Below are positions 41,490 through 54,208 of a stretch of 64,000 bases of DNA, one piece after another (the first letter of the stretch is position 1; every line of letters begins with the position of its first letter). The notes beneath the pieces are model-generated. The model did no database searches and was not told where the DNA came from. It worked only from the letters and a program-made list of their open reading frames with translations. Source of the stretch: Balanoglossus misakiensis (Eukaryota > Hemichordata); the NCBI GenBank assembly GCA_040954595.2, contig CM082581.2, forward strand, positions 744,001-808,000, in the 5' to 3' direction. The translations under genes and the position numbers were made by a program.

Positions 41490-42900
41490 CAACATAGCAA
41501 TAAGCATATCTGCTCTCGATGCCAAGATATGGAAAAGTAGGTCAAAGGTCACCTGAGGTCATGCAAAATTTGGGCAAGAAATTTTGACCCTATACTGGTC
41601 CATGTTTTAACAAAAACCAAACCTATAGCCCTATTGGTTAGCCTGGAATTAGGTATGCACATAATTAATGAGATATGCAGGTGTCACAGGTGACCCCCAA
41701 TTTTGGCTTTTCAATTTTAGTCCCAACCCTCCAAACGCCAAGTCTGTACCTGCTCTGGATGCCAAGATATGATAAAGTAGGTCAAAGGTCACCTGAGCTC
41801 ATGCAAAATGTGGGCAAGAAATTTTGACCTTATACTGGTCCATGTTCAATAAAAACCAAACCTATAGCCTTATTGGTTAGCCTTGAATTAGGTATGCACA
41901 TAATTAATGAGATATGCAGGTGTCACAGGTGACCCCCAATTTTGGCTTTTCAATTTTAGTCCCAACCCCCCCCCCCCAAACGCCAAGTCTGTACCTGCTC
42001 TGGATGCCAAGATATGGAAAAGTAGGTCAAAGGTCACCTGAGGTCATGCAAAATTTGGGCAAGAAATTTTGACCCTATACTGGTCCATGTTTTAACAAAA
42101 ACCAAACCTATAGCCCTATTGGTTAGCCTGGAATTAGGTATGCACATAATTAATGAGATATGCAGGTGTCACAGGTGACCCCCAATTTTGGCTTTTCAAT
42201 TTTAGTCCCAACCCTCCAAACGCCAAGTCTGTACCTGCTCTGGATGCCAAGATATGATAAAGTAGGTCAAAGGTCACCTGAGCTCATGCAAAATGTGGGC
42301 AAGAAATTTTGACCTTATACTGGTCCATGTTCAATAAAAACCAAACCTATAGCCTTATTGGTTAGCCTTGAATTAGGTATGCACATAATTAATGAGATAT
42401 GCAGGTGTCACAGGTGACCCCCAATTTTGGCTTTTCAATTTTAGTCCCAACCCCCCCCCCCCCAAACGCCAAGTCTGTACCTGCTCTGGATGCCAAGATA
42501 TGGAAAAGTAGGTCAAAGGTCACCTGAGGTCATGCAAAATTTGGGCAAGAAATTTTGACCCTATACTGGTCCATGTTCAACAAAAACCAAACCTATAGCC
42601 CTATTGGTTAGCCTGGAATTAGGTATGCACATAATTAATGAGATATGCAGGTGTCACAGGTGACCTATATTTTGTCTTTTCAATTTTAGTCCCAACCCTC
42701 CAAACGCCAAGTCAGTACCTGCTCTGGATGCCGAGATATAGGAAAGTAGGTCAAAGGTCACCTGAGGTCACCCAAAATTTGGGCAAGAAATTTTGACCCT
42801 ATACTGGTCCATGTCCCACAAGAACGAAACCTCTAGCCCTATTAGTTAGCCCGGAATTAGGTAAGCACATAATTAATGTGTTAAGCAGGTGAGCCCAAAA
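41490..42900. repeat. ~240-bp tandem repeat with AGGTCA half-site clusters
   Basis: Six units. AGGTCA-A-AGGTCA starts at 41539, 41779, 42024, 42264, 42510 and 42748. In four of the six it is followed by CCTG and a third AGGTCA; the other two have AGCTCA. Units 1-2 and 3-4 form a duplicated dimer of about 485 bp, because unit 3 resembles unit 1 and unit 4 resembles unit 2. C-runs at about 41960 and 42450 vary in length. The same family lies inverted at 62780-63710 and as a relic at 17820-17960. Confidence 0.95.
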
Positions 42901-43450
42901 ATTTGCCTTTTATTTTTGCCCCGTTGTGCTCACTGACCAATAGACAGTCACTGTACAGGACTATTGCACAGACCAGAATTCCACAATAAGACGTGGACAT
43001 AGCTTAACCATTGAGGTATAAGTAAAGGTATAAATTTAATAAAAAGACTAAAAAAATCATAAAAAATAAAACATCCATAATATCAACTTAACACTTACAG
43101 GTCGGTGTGAGGTTGACATATGGTACATGCATACCAATTTTCAAAGCAATCTGACCAGTAGTTGTTGACTTACAGAGTTTTGATCAATTTCACAATTTTC
43201 CAGCTAATTTGCATATTTTTGGGCCTGGCAACTTCGTTTGGACAAACTCCCATCTACAGCCCTGCCTGCATCTGCACACCAAATATCAAGGTGATACGCG
43301 CAGCGGTTTTCAAGTTTTTGATGTGGACGGACATACAGACATACATCCATACATCCATACATCCATACATCCATCCATACATACATACAGACGCAACCCA
43401 TCCCATAAGGTCCCATGGTATATAGGCCTATACCAATGGGACCTAAAAAT
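42901..43450. repeat. Repeat block B with ACAT-type microsatellite
   Basis: Reverse complement of about 62165-62775. Landmarks are the segment around TGCACAGACCAGAATTCCAC, the segment GCATATTTTTGGGCCTGGCA, and a short CATA/CATC microsatellite (43338-43390). The open frames seen in both orientations are copies of one another and repeat-derived. A relative with a longer microsatellite is at 49260-50210. Confidence 0.88.
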
Positions 43451-43859
43451 GCCATATTTGCAATGCTGTTGTCTTGTTTTGGGTGCCTATGTTAAGGCTT
43501 GAAAATGAAAGCTTATTCACCATTTTGGCACAAACAGTGGCGAGAAGGTGTTCCAATGCAACTTAGAAGAGTTGCCATATTTGCAATACAGTTATATTGT
43601 TTAAGGTATGAATGCAAATCCTGAATATTAGATTTATAACAATTTCATTGGAAAGAACATTTGTAGGTTCATCATTGACCCCATAGGACTGTCAACTCGA
43701 CTACAGACAGTCTCGATGAACACAAGACATGATCCCAATTTGCAAGCTGAGTTGAAACTGACTGCTGCAGTAACTTTAGCTCTGGGAATGTCTTGTGTGA
43801 TTTAAAGCAATTGATGACCAAATTTAATACAGTTTCTCTGAGGTAACCACTTAGCTTTC
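43451..43859. other. Repeat-adjacent interval; no gene
   Basis: No gene supported. The frame at 43672-43890 (minus) overlaps the next repeat and has no recognisable product. Confidence 0.35.
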
Positions 43860-44570
43860 GTGACTGGTTGTTTAAGAATCCAAAAAACATGAATTCTACC
43901 CAATGAATTCAACCCTTAGAATTTCACAACTGTAACAGAGTTTGCAGTCATGCACAAAAGTGTGTATCATACACATAGGAAATTTCTCACATGTATTTTT
44001 ATGATGGCAATGCATTTGACTGTAAACAAACATTGACATCAGTCAGTAGCGCTATTTTGTCAGTGAAATGGCTTCATCATCATCCCTCCAACCAAAGTTG
44101 AAACTGAGTTGCAAATATTGCACAGCTTGAAATCATAAAATGTTGCAAAATTGAACCAACAGTTCGGTCAATGATCAAGTTCTTACAGCTATTATTAGAA
44201 CCAGACAATCTCAGCGAACAAGAGACATGGGCCTTATTTGCAAGTCGAGTTAGAACTGCCTTTGCCTGCCCACGGACGCCCCAGTTTCAGCAAAAATTAT
44301 TGCATCAAAATGTGAGTATGGAGAACTATGCTCTGTGTTCCTTTTGTTAGCTTACATAGCTGTTGTCATTCTAGTTTTTCCTCTGTCCTGTGAACAGAGT
44401 TTCAGTTGCGAAAACCGACAGTTCTCAAAGTACAAAAGTACACCTAAATTGCCTCGGTGATGAGCATGCAGAATTTATCTGATGCTTTTTACTGGCAGAA
44501 GGACCCCACCAGTTGCAGATTGTCAATTCCATGGCACAAGGGAATTTACGCTTTGCGTTCAAATATAAAT
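43860..44570. repeat. Repeat block C, copy 1
   Basis: Same orientation as about 59640-60320 and reverse complement of about 50930-51650. Landmarks are GATGGCAATGCATTTGACTG, CATCATCATCCCTCCAACCA and GGGAATTTACGCTTTGCGTT. The three copies are similarly long. No coding capacity is supported. Confidence 0.88.
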
Positions 44571-45830
44571 AATTAACACCTGTTTAATTTTTCTATATGT
44601 TCTTAAGTGATGATTCAAAAGTATTATGACTGCTAGTGTGATTAATATTCTATTTTCAAAATGTGTTTCTCTTAATGATTATGAATACATCAAAATTTAT
44701 GCTTTAAAATTAAATCATTATACCTGAAATATTGCAAATATTTGGAGGGTTGCATTTAATTTGAAGTTCTCGATCAAAGTTTTAGGCATAAAAAAGGTGC
44801 TACACCCCCGAAAAATTGGTAGCTATGAATTCAATTCAAAGAGTGTTTGAACGTCTGTTTTGCAACAGGGTGCCAGTTCAACAAAGCGCATGAGGATAGT
44901 AAATCACCTTTGTGAATTTTGTGCACCACAGTAAGAATTCCCTAGAAACTGCAAACTAAATTGCAAAGCAATCAGACAAAAATGGCAGTAATTGCCAAAA
45001 AAAAAAAAAAACAATATTGTCACTTCCATCACTGGGTTTGTTAAATTGTCATAAAATCACACCTAAGAACATGCAAACCAAATTTTAAAAAAAATGTGGG
45101 TAGAGGTTTCTGAGTATATGACGACCAAAATCACCCCAAAATATACTTCAAAAATGAAAAATAAAATCTGTATAAAGTCTCAATAACATAAATACACACC
45201 AATTTCTAAAGCAATCTGACCAGTACCTTCTTGAGTTTCTGAGTTTAGAACAATTTCACATTGGTCCCAATGGTATATTGACATATACAAAATTGGACCT
45301 AAAGAGTAAAACACATTTCAAAGATTTTACAATTAAAGCCTCACAAGCTGCCAAATTTTACACATCTTTTTCCACAATAACATTTTTCAAATCATCCACC
45401 TATCCTTTAAAATCAGCACCATTGAGCCATATTACTTGAATTTGCATGGGGTTTGTCATCTCTCTGCGATGTGTACCCTCCATATGGAGGCTGATTAAAA
45501 CAGGTGTGGCGCTCGTTTAATATCTGACTTCTTTAAATTGCAACATACAGGCACATTCATTAGTCAATAAAATGTTCATGTATACCTATCAGTCTGTTTG
45601 TTTAGATGAACAAATCTAAGATGGAAAGTAATATCATGAAAATACTGAAAGATTGGAAACTCTGAGTTTGAGTCTAAGGATAACAAGGGAACCTCTCTAC
45701 TATTTGACGCACCAAAGCTATGAAAAACTTCCTTCTTTCCCTCAAATATTTTTTATGAATATGTTCTACTCCGTGATTAAAATTTCCCTTTTACCAAATG
45801 TACATATGTAAGAGACGAGATTTTTTCAGC
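44571..45830. other. AT-rich interval with old repeat fragments
   Basis: Contains an A-run (44998-45011) and several fragments related to the 49.3-50.2 kb block (the TTTCTAAAGCAATCTGACCAG phrase). No gene is seen. Confidence 0.4.
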
Positions 45831-47120
45831 AAAATTTCAAATGGCCTAGGGTGACTTTTTACCTACTTACCCATATTGGGTAGCATGAAACACAGAATGG
45901 CATACCAGTGGGTTAGAGATACAGCGTTTTATATTAACATGAATTAACATGAATTTAAAAATTTGATGGTTTACTTAGGACTGCCTTGATCCATGGTAAC
46001 CTCATTAAATATGTACATATCTAATTCTAGGCTATCCAGTTGCGGTAGAAACCTGGACATGGACAACTTTGGGGTCAAAATCTTTTGACAAAATGTTGGG
46101 TGTTCTTGGGTAAACTTTGACCTACATTCCTATATCTTGGCATCCGGCACAGATACATCCTTGACACTTGGAGTGATGGAACTGCATAATGGAGTATTAT
46201 GTCTCAGCTAGTCACAGTGCTTTTGCTGTGTTTTATGTCTTTTATTCAGCCAAATTAGATGTTTTTCATTACACATTGGCTGTGTTTGCCAGTACTTTTT
46301 AGCTGGTCACACTGCCTTAACACAATGTATTCTCAAAATACTCTGCAATCTTAATGAAGCATATACAGCAGACAAAGTTGTGGTAAGACTAAACTTGCCC
46401 TTCTTTGTGATTAAAGCATGACCGGCCTGTCTTAGGTGGCCCCTACCTAGGGGCTTTACCCGTCATTGGCTCACAGTCTGAGAAATCAGCTCTGCAGGGA
46501 AGTTAACGATGTAACCCACCATTAAAGCTTGGATTTCCGCTTTTTGTATTTGATGCCTGGCTGAGGCCTTCTTAGGATCTACCCAACGCTGAGTAGGCTA
46601 TCCCGTCATTGGCACACAGTCTCAGGGAGGGAGTCAAAAGTTCAGTATACCATCAAAGCCTTTATATTGTCCATTCTTTTTAAGAGAAGGCTGGCTGTTG
46701 TAGAAAAATGTTGATCTCAAATTTATCATGTCCAAAAAGCCAGACTTCCAGCCCTATTGGTTAGGCTGGCATTAGGTAAGTACATAATTAATGAGGCAAG
46801 ACATAATACTCAATCAAATAGTTCCATCACTCCAAGTGTCAAGGTTGTATCTGCTCCGGATGCTAAAATATAGGAATGTAGGTCAAAGTTTACCCAAGAT
46901 CACACAAATGTTTGTCAAAAGATTTTGACCCCGAAGTTGTCCATGTCCAGGTTTCTACTTCAGCTGAATAGCCTAGAATTAGATATGCACATATTTAACG
47001 AGGTTACCATTGCTCAGGGGGGTCTTAAATTAACCATCAAATTTTAGTTTCATATTAATGCATATTAATATAAAACACTGTATCTCTAACCCTACAGGTA
47101 AGCCTAGAATTAGGTACATG
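45831..47120. repeat. Repeat block D, internally inverted
   Basis: 45930-46210 is matched reverse-complemented by 46770-47090 and directly by about 63710-64000. Landmarks are CTATATCTTGGCATCCGGCA and ATCCTTGACACTTGGAGT. The 560-bp interval between the internal arms contains two copies of CCCGTCATTGGC (46448, 46605). It is probably an old foldback element. Confidence 0.8.
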
Positions 47121-47708
47121 TACATGCGTAAGTTTTTGACAAGACAGTTAAGCTGTAATATATGTACATGAACCTTGACAATTGACTTAAAATAACATAA
47201 AGGCAGAACTGATACTGATTGGAGATAGATATTACTAATGACAGTGATGTTAATTACACCAGGAATGTTTGTCTTAGTATACGGTAGCTAACCGACTGCT
47301 TGAGGTTAAGTAATGAAAGTGCCCACTTGCGATTCACCTTCAAATAGCTACTTAGTCTTTGGTACATGTACATTGTTTTTCCAATGATTAGACAAAGGAT
47401 ATACATACGTGTAATTAAGGTTGGGTAGCATTTTCAATGTAATAAGCCCTGCCTTCACTATAATCTTACACCAAATCAACACTGTTCAGGAATGTGATAG
47501 GCTTCAAAGCGACGCTAGTTACATCATAATTCCCAGCAAGGGGTATTAGTTTATTGGGCAAGTGGCATGAGTGAGGCCAGACATTAGTTTTGGAAGCAAA
47601 GCGGACAGAACACTGCCGGGCATAGACTAGGTAGTTCTGAATAGTCATGTTTCATAAGTCAGGTCCATGACATATGTACCGACATCTGTGAATGGTCCAT
47701 CTGGTAAT
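47121..47708. repeat. Repeat block E (inverted copy at 61.64-62.19 kb)
   Basis: Reverse complement of about 61640-62190. Landmarks are GTGCCCACTTGCGATTCACC and the TTGGAAGCAAAGCGGACAGA segment that also occurs in the intron at 23.6 kb. No gene. Confidence 0.8.
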
Positions 47709-49059
47709 CTTAGGTCCACTTGAGGCACGGTGATTGGAGGGACCTTATGTGTTAGGTCTTATTATTATGTATTATTCACTAGACCTTGTAGGTTAGGTCT
47801 TATTACTATGTATTATTCACTTTACAGCTCCCTGATTGGTTAATGTGTAGGTCTGGTCCTCCAGTGTTCACTGCCTCATTATGCAGGACCTTGTAGGTTA
47901 GGTCTTATTAACATGCATTTATTCAATTGTCAGCTCCCTGATTGGTTAATGTGTAGGTCTCCAATTTTCACTGCCTCGTTATGCAAAGTCTTTTGTACTT
48001 TCTGAATACAGTTGTCGTATTCTGTCTGGCATGCTGCCTGCGCGTTGTCGAAGCTCGATCCCAGTGTATAAAGAAAGGCACTCATATAATGATTGGATTT
48101 AACCTTTCCTTCACTATTCATGGCATTTTTTTGTGATACTGTGAACTAGATACTCGAAATAAAAATTGCCAGGAGAATTTTTTTATTTTATTTCCAGTGG
48201 CGGTTTGTTGAAATGGGCTAGTGTTTTGTTACGTAATGCTTTTCAGCGCATCACTTCGTGTAACACCTGGCTGAATACGAAGTGTGTGCTATTCATTCGA
48301 GCAAACCAAAAATATCTTACAATAGAACTGTTTAGAATAGCATTGCATTTCTTTAATTGGGATACCTCATTAGTTGCTTTACAGGTATGATTACTTTTAT
48401 TGTACTTCTTTCACGAAGCTGCACCGTCATAGTTCCATTTTTATGAAAACAATATACGAATGTATAAACGGACAACGTACTCCTTTTCACAACATCTACG
48501 TCAAAACAAATTTACTTTAAAATAGTAAAACAACAATAATAATATTGATGATGAGAAGTAGGAGGGTGATTTAAGAAAATATACAACTGTTAGCAAAAAT
48601 GCTTAGATGTGTTAATCAGATTTTCGAAGTCCATCTAAAAATTTTAATCTTTCCAGGGTGCGGTTTATGTTGGAGATAGTATCAGTCAGGCTATTTCTCA
48701 GAAAATTAATGAATGACATGCGGACATCCCGAATAATGTGTTACCACAACGCTAGCCAGGAAGCACATGGGACATTTCACAATGAGGCAGTGAACACTGG
48801 GAGACCAGACTGACACGTTAACCAATCAGGGAGCTGTATGGTGAATAAATACATATTAATATGACCTAACCTACAAGGTCCTGTATTATGAGGCAGTGAA
48901 CACATGGGGGACCAGACTGACACGTTAACCAATCAGGGAGCTGTAAAGCGAAAAATGCATAGTAATAAGACCTAACCTACAAGGTCTAGTGAATAATACA
49001 TAATAATAAGACCTAACCTACAAGGTCCCTCCAATCAGCGTGCCGCAAGTGGACCTAAG
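47709..49059. mobile_element. 1.35-kb foldback element with subrepeated arms
   Basis: The outer ends are CTTAGGTCCACTTG and CAAGTGGACCTAAG. Each arm is about 290 bp and contains sub-repeats of GACCTTGTAGGTTAGGTCTT and AGCTCCCTGATTGGTTAA: two to three copies per arm, reverse-complemented in the right arm. The central 0.75 kb (about 48010-48770) has two short open frames (48166-48390 plus; 47930-48121 minus) without recognisable domains. The structure fits Foldback/TIR elements with tandemly subrepeated arms. Confidence 0.85.
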
Positions 49060-50929
49060 AGAAGCGGATAAACCAATCAAAACATGCAATACATGTGTAT
49101 AGGACGTGTAATGTAGGTCATTTTGAAACAGGACTAATGTGACCATGGACGTTACCACATTAGACTCTGTATTGTAAGTTTCTGAAGAATCGCAAAAAAT
49201 CATCAACAGTCTACATGTACTTCAACCTTGTGAGAAGTACTGTATAACACACAGGATATACTAGTCACTGTTGGTCAGGTTATTACACACTGTGGTCCCA
49301 TCTGGGGATTACACAAAATTAGGTATGTCTGTGTTCATGGGAAAAATCATGTGACATTGGCAAGCAGATATGACCTACTGTAAGAACATTTCAAAGGAAC
49401 CAGACAAGTATTTTAGGGAAAACAACATTCAACAATGACAAAAACTGCCTCAAACCACATCTATCCAACTATCAACAAATTGTATAATATCTACTTCAAT
49501 CACCACGCCTACCAAAGTTGAAAGCAATCTGACTAGTAGTTTCAAAGAATACAAATTGCAAAAATTGCCCCAAGACCACAATATGTAAATTTCACCAAAA
49601 TGATATACAACATTACTTGGGTTACCTCTTGGAACAAGCATACCAAAATTTAAAAGCAATCTAAGGAGTTTCTCAGAAAATGAATTTTGACCAAAAATGA
49701 CAGATTACAAATTCTGCGACAATTTAAACAAAACCAACTAAGATCACCTACCGGAAGTGTCATACTAAATTCTAAAGAAATCAGCCAATCTTTTTAAGAG
49801 GAAAAGATTTTTTTTCAAATGGTAAAACAAGACAAAATAATTGCATAAAAAATAGACAATTCACGATATAAACTCAAAGTATATCAGGTATGATGACATT
49901 ACCTACATGCATACAAATGTTCAAAGCAGTCTAACCAGTTGTTGAGTTTTGATCAATTCCACATATTTCACAGGTTATTTGCGTATTTTTGCATTGACAA
50001 CTTCATTTCAGCAAAATCCCATCTACACACCAAAATAAAAAAACCATGGTTTCATGTTTTGGATCAGGGCAGACATACATCCATATATACATGTAACATG
50101 CATACACACATGTACACACACACACAAACACATGCATACATGGCTGCATACATACATACATACATACATACATACATACATACATACATACATACATACA
50201 TACATACAGAGGGAAACGGTCTGGTAATCAATGTTGTGACACTAGCATTAGGCCTTAAACCCCGGTGCGGAAAGTACTGGGGTTCGGATTAACGTGTGTT
50301 TGTACAGTTGTTTATTTGTGAGTGGTCGTCGTGCATAATAACTGTGTAATTGATCTCATGTACATAGAAAATAATTGAACACTTTACACCTCTATGCGAT
50401 TGACAGCTGTTTGAATGGTGTGGTTATTGTTTCCCAGGGATGCTTCTGAAAAGCACTGAAACCAGATTTCTCCCAAAATCATCGTTGTTTCAAAAGCTCG
50501 TGTACTTTTTCATCGATAACTTTATGTTGTGTGTGTTTATAAAGCCAACCACTGTCATTGTGTGGTGTAATTCTTTATGCTTGGATCTGTTTGGGCCGAT
50601 TTTCATAGAGCCAAGATCATTAGAGCCAAGATCGTTGGTGTTGTCTGTTGTCAGTCAAACGGCATTAAGATTCGCCACTGATTTGGGGGGTCTTTTATAC
50701 CACGCATCGGGGTTTAATGTTTACGATATCAGGACAATTTATATCATATGAAGTTTTATGTATTCATAATTATTCAGAGAAGCAAATTTTTAAAAATGTG
50801 AAATTGTTATCAATCGGATGTGCACTGACAGCATGCTTATATGGAATACAGGTACTCTAACACAATCAGTCATAACACTTTTGAATCATCAATAAATAAC
50901 ATATAGAATAATTTTACAGGATTTAATTA
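49060..50929. repeat. Repeat block F plus ACAT microsatellite
   Basis: 49260-50080 is the reverse complement of about 60640-61520. Landmarks are CCAAAATGATATACAACATT and GCATACCAAAATTTAAA. The microsatellite is CACA/ACAT-type at 50083-50208. From 50210 to 50929 I see no repeat partner and no supported gene; the frame at 50440-50751 has no domain. Confidence 0.75.
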
Positions 50930-51650
50930 TTTATATTTGAACGCAAAGCGTAAATTCCCTTGTGCCATGGAATTCACAATCTGCAACTGGTGGGGTCCTT
51001 CTGCCAGTAAGAAGCATCAGATAAATTCTGCATGCTCATCACCGAGGCAATTTAGGTGTACTTTTGTACTTTGAGAACTGTCGGTTTTCGCAACTGAAAC
51101 TCTGCTCACAGGACGGAGGAAAAACTAGAATGACAACAGCTATGTAAGCTAACAAAAGAAACACAGAGCATAGTTCTCCATACTCATATTTTAATGCAAT
51201 AATTTTTGCTGAAATTGGGGCGTCCGTGGGCAGGCAAAGGCAGTTCTAACTCAACTTGCAAATCAGGCCCATGTCTCTTGTTCCCTGAGACTGTCTGGTT
51301 CTAATAATAGCTGTAAGAACATAATCGTTGACCAAAGGGTTGGTTCAATTTTGCAACATTTTATGATTTCAAGCTGTGCAATATTTGCAACTCTGTTTCA
51401 ACTTTGGTTGGAGGGATGATGATGAAGCCATTTCACTGACAAAATAGCACTACTAACTGACATCCATATTTGTTTACAGTCAAATGCATTGCCATCAGAA
51501 AAATGCATACGAAAAAATTCTTATGTGAATAATACACACTTTCTTGCACAACTGCAAACTCTGTCACATTTGTGAAATTTTAAGGAAATTCATTCATTGG
51601 GTAGCTTTATGAATTCTTAAACAAACTTAGTCATGAAACCTAAAAGGTTA
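50930..51650. repeat. Repeat block C, copy 2 (inverted)
   Basis: Reverse complement of 43860-44570 and of about 59640-60320; starts GAACGCAAAGCGTAAATTCC. It is part of the left arm of the inverted structure centred on about 55.5 kb. Confidence 0.88.
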
Positions 51651-52350
51651 CCTTACACATCTGGCGGCTCGACTTCTGTGATATGATAGTCTTCAATTAA
51701 TGTGTATGTGATTCCATACAAATCCATATGATTACCTGAACGTACAAAATAAATAAAAAATAAAAAATAAATTAAAAATAAATAAGTATCTCATACATAT
51801 GCATAAGTGCTTGTGATAAATATATCCTGTATTTAAATAAACCTGTCATTTATTGACCTCGTTTTCCTATTAACCCAAAGGACTAGATTGCACTGTAATA
51901 TTATTACAGCTTCATTTCAATGCAACAGGTACACTACATCATATTGGAGCAAATATGCCAGCTCAACATTGATATAAAGAGTGTCAAAATATTGGTGGCT
52001 ACAAAAGCTTGTGTCCCTTCAATCCATCCTCGCACTCAGGTGAAAACGAACGTCATTAGTTTTTGGGAAAAAACCTCTGAAATCAATTTCGGTGAGGCCA
52101 AATGTGTTCCAAAGGCAAACCGTTTCTGGTAAACAAATCAATGGCAAATAATTACTTCGGCGACATACCAATCAGTCAACATGGCTGCCTAATCGTTGGA
52201 TAGCCTGGTTTCATCTCGCGATCATTCTGTCTTCCGATATGGCGTTGCATGGTTAAATTCGTCTCTTCTTTGCCGACATAGTCAGGCGACAGCGGTCGAG
52301 AAGCATAGGCAGCGACTCCATCTTGTTTACATTGTGAAGTATCGACTGCG
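51651..52350. repeat. Inner left arm of 52-59 kb inverted repeat
   Basis: 51651-52350 is matched reverse-complemented by about 58680-59640. Landmarks are GTACACTACATCATATTGGA, CAAAGGCAAACCGTTTCTGG and GGCGACAGCGGTCGAGAAGC. The mirror open frames at 52196 (plus) and 58867 (minus) come from this pairing. On the opposite strand the sequence GTAAACAAGATGG followed by CGCTG looks like a Kozak ATG inside a YY1-type box. Confidence 0.88.
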
Positions 52351-53420
52351 CATGCTCAATAATTTTCCGCGTTTTTTTTTTTGCCAACGGCGCGCGCGCG
52401 GTGTCTGGTATAGAGAAAATAACATGCAAGTGCGCGATTATTCATTTGTAAAAAATCAGTTATACATTTGTCATCAACGTTTGAAAACTTTCAATGATCT
52501 TACCTCAGTAAGCATTTCAAATAGGTACATTTTTATTTAGAACCATCGTATGTGGAAAATAATAAAACACAGAGTGGGGATTGGCCCTATGTTTGACTTG
52601 ATCATACCCAGCTCGGTTTGCGTTTTGTCATTGACGAGGGTGTCAGACTTTTGCTGAGAGAGTGAGTTTCTATAGCGTAAACGTTTATCGACTGGACTTT
52701 CTGTGCGCCAACAATTACATTATTTTTGGCCGGGGAACACGTGCAACTTTTGATGACTGTTTTTCTAGCGCCGTGTTTTTATCTTACGACCTAGAATACC
52801 TGCTTTCGTCACCATGGTCTGCTCTGCACGTACTATGCTTTCCAGTTTATGTAGCTTGAAGTTGTACCACATTTTGGTTTCCGAGCTGTAGCGAACATAA
52901 AACCGAAACTAATAGCTACGTGTTGACCGCAGCGACTGCGTGTTTTTTTGTTGTATTCCCAACCTACAGTTTATTCTCATGCAGCTCAGACTGAGGTCGC
53001 TTCTAAGAGAAAAAACAACAACATATTTTGGCTGCTGCCAGACCAGGAATGGAAAATCTTGAGTGGCGCTGGGCTGCATTTCTCTGTAGGACTGTAGTTG
53101 TATTGTGCAAGGGTTCGCCAGCATCGCCTTCAGACTTGTTGTCATAGTCACTGGTGGCGGTTTGTCCTGCACTACTCGTCGTTCTATTTGATGTGGTGGT
53201 ATTATTCCCAGATGTCTGTGCCGAGGATCCTGCCCGTTTTCCGATTCTCTTCGTTTTGTCGGCCATTTGCTTCACTTTTTCTGTCATTGTTGCGACGTCA
53301 GTCTCTGTTGTTGTTCGAAGGAGGCGAAAGTCCATTCACCATTAATAGCCGAATTTCCAAGATCGTCCGTTAATTACAATGCGACGTCACGCTACCATGT
53401 CCTAAGAAAGACTACAGGGC
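52351..53420. other. CpG-richer stretch with an unassigned minus frame
   Basis: CpG dinucleotides are denser than elsewhere (CGGCGCGCGCGCGG at about 52389; GACGTCA at 53297 and about 53384). The minus frame 53335-53003 opens MDFRLLRTTTETDVATMTE and is Lys/Arg- then Thr/Ser/Asn-rich (KTKRIGKRAGSSAQTSG). It could be an N-terminal exon or a low-complexity coincidence. No domain, donor or downstream exon could be assigned. Confidence 0.35.
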
Positions 53421-53424
53421 ACAT

Positions 53425-53592
53425 TTTTTTATCTCGTGCGCACGACTTACGTGTGCATGTGATATTTTCTCGTGAACACGAGTGCGCTCGCAATTTTCTC
53501 GTGCGCACGAGATATGCACGAGATAGCATGTTTCTCGTGCACACGAGAAAACATCTCGCTGGAACAAGATACTATCTCTTGCACAAGAAATA
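53425..53592. repeat. Cluster of short perfect palindromes (TCGTGCGCACGA type)
   Basis: At least five dyads in 165 bp: TCTCGTGCGCACGA (53430), TTCTCGTGAACACGAG (53465), TTCTCGTGCGCACGAGA (53494), ATGCACGAGAT (53514), TTTCTCGTGCACACGAGAAA (53530) and a decayed TCTCTTGCACAAGA (53575). Each can form a short hairpin. The minus frame across it (CARE/RAHE repeats) is a translation of the repeat and not a gene. Confidence 0.85.
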
Positions 53593-54208
53593 GAATAACT
53601 GGCAGCCACTATGATGTCTGCCACAGGCAAATTTAAATATTCCACTCTGGATCTTCTTTCAGCCCTTCGGAAAACATGAGCATTTATGAAATCCGGCTCT
53701 CAATTTTTCGAGAAGTTCCAGCAGTTGTGGTGTCGCCAAAAACGAATGTATGCCATTCCTGGCGGAAAAAAATATGCAAGAGACGCTTGCAATACACTGC
53801 CATCTACCTGACCGCCCTACATGCCTTAATGTAAGGTAGAAGGTCGGGCGGTACGAAGAGTTCACCAAAAGAGGGCGCATTTTATCATCCATTGATTTAT
53901 ACTGTGTACGAGCAGAGAAGCCTCAGTGTTTGCGGTTAGAACCGTATCGGTAAGACAAAGACAGAAGAGTTGACAGACAACAAACTTATTCAGTTTATAT
54001 CATATAATTCTTACTGTAAAACGTTCCCTGAATAAAGCCTTGTGCTCATAAGAACATTGAAGATTGTCGCATACAGACCGACACCCTTTTATCTATTGTA
54101 GGTATTGAATAGAACGCTTTATGCCTGTGTATTTCTTATTCATTAAGCAATGATGTAACACAACAAGTTTCGGACAGTGTGAAGAAAGGGCCAAAGCACT
54201 CTTGCAAG
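53593..54208. other. No supported gene
   Basis: Unique-looking sequence. The minus frame at 53659-53892 has no domain or splice support. Confidence 0.35.

Noticed and set aside
43162-43502. 87- and 97-codon frames, mirrored at 62126-62485
   Set aside because: Repeat block B with a microsatellite; conserved only because the block is duplicated.
53412-53645. 77-codon minus frame with CARE/RAHE motifs
   Set aside because: Translation of the short palindrome cluster.
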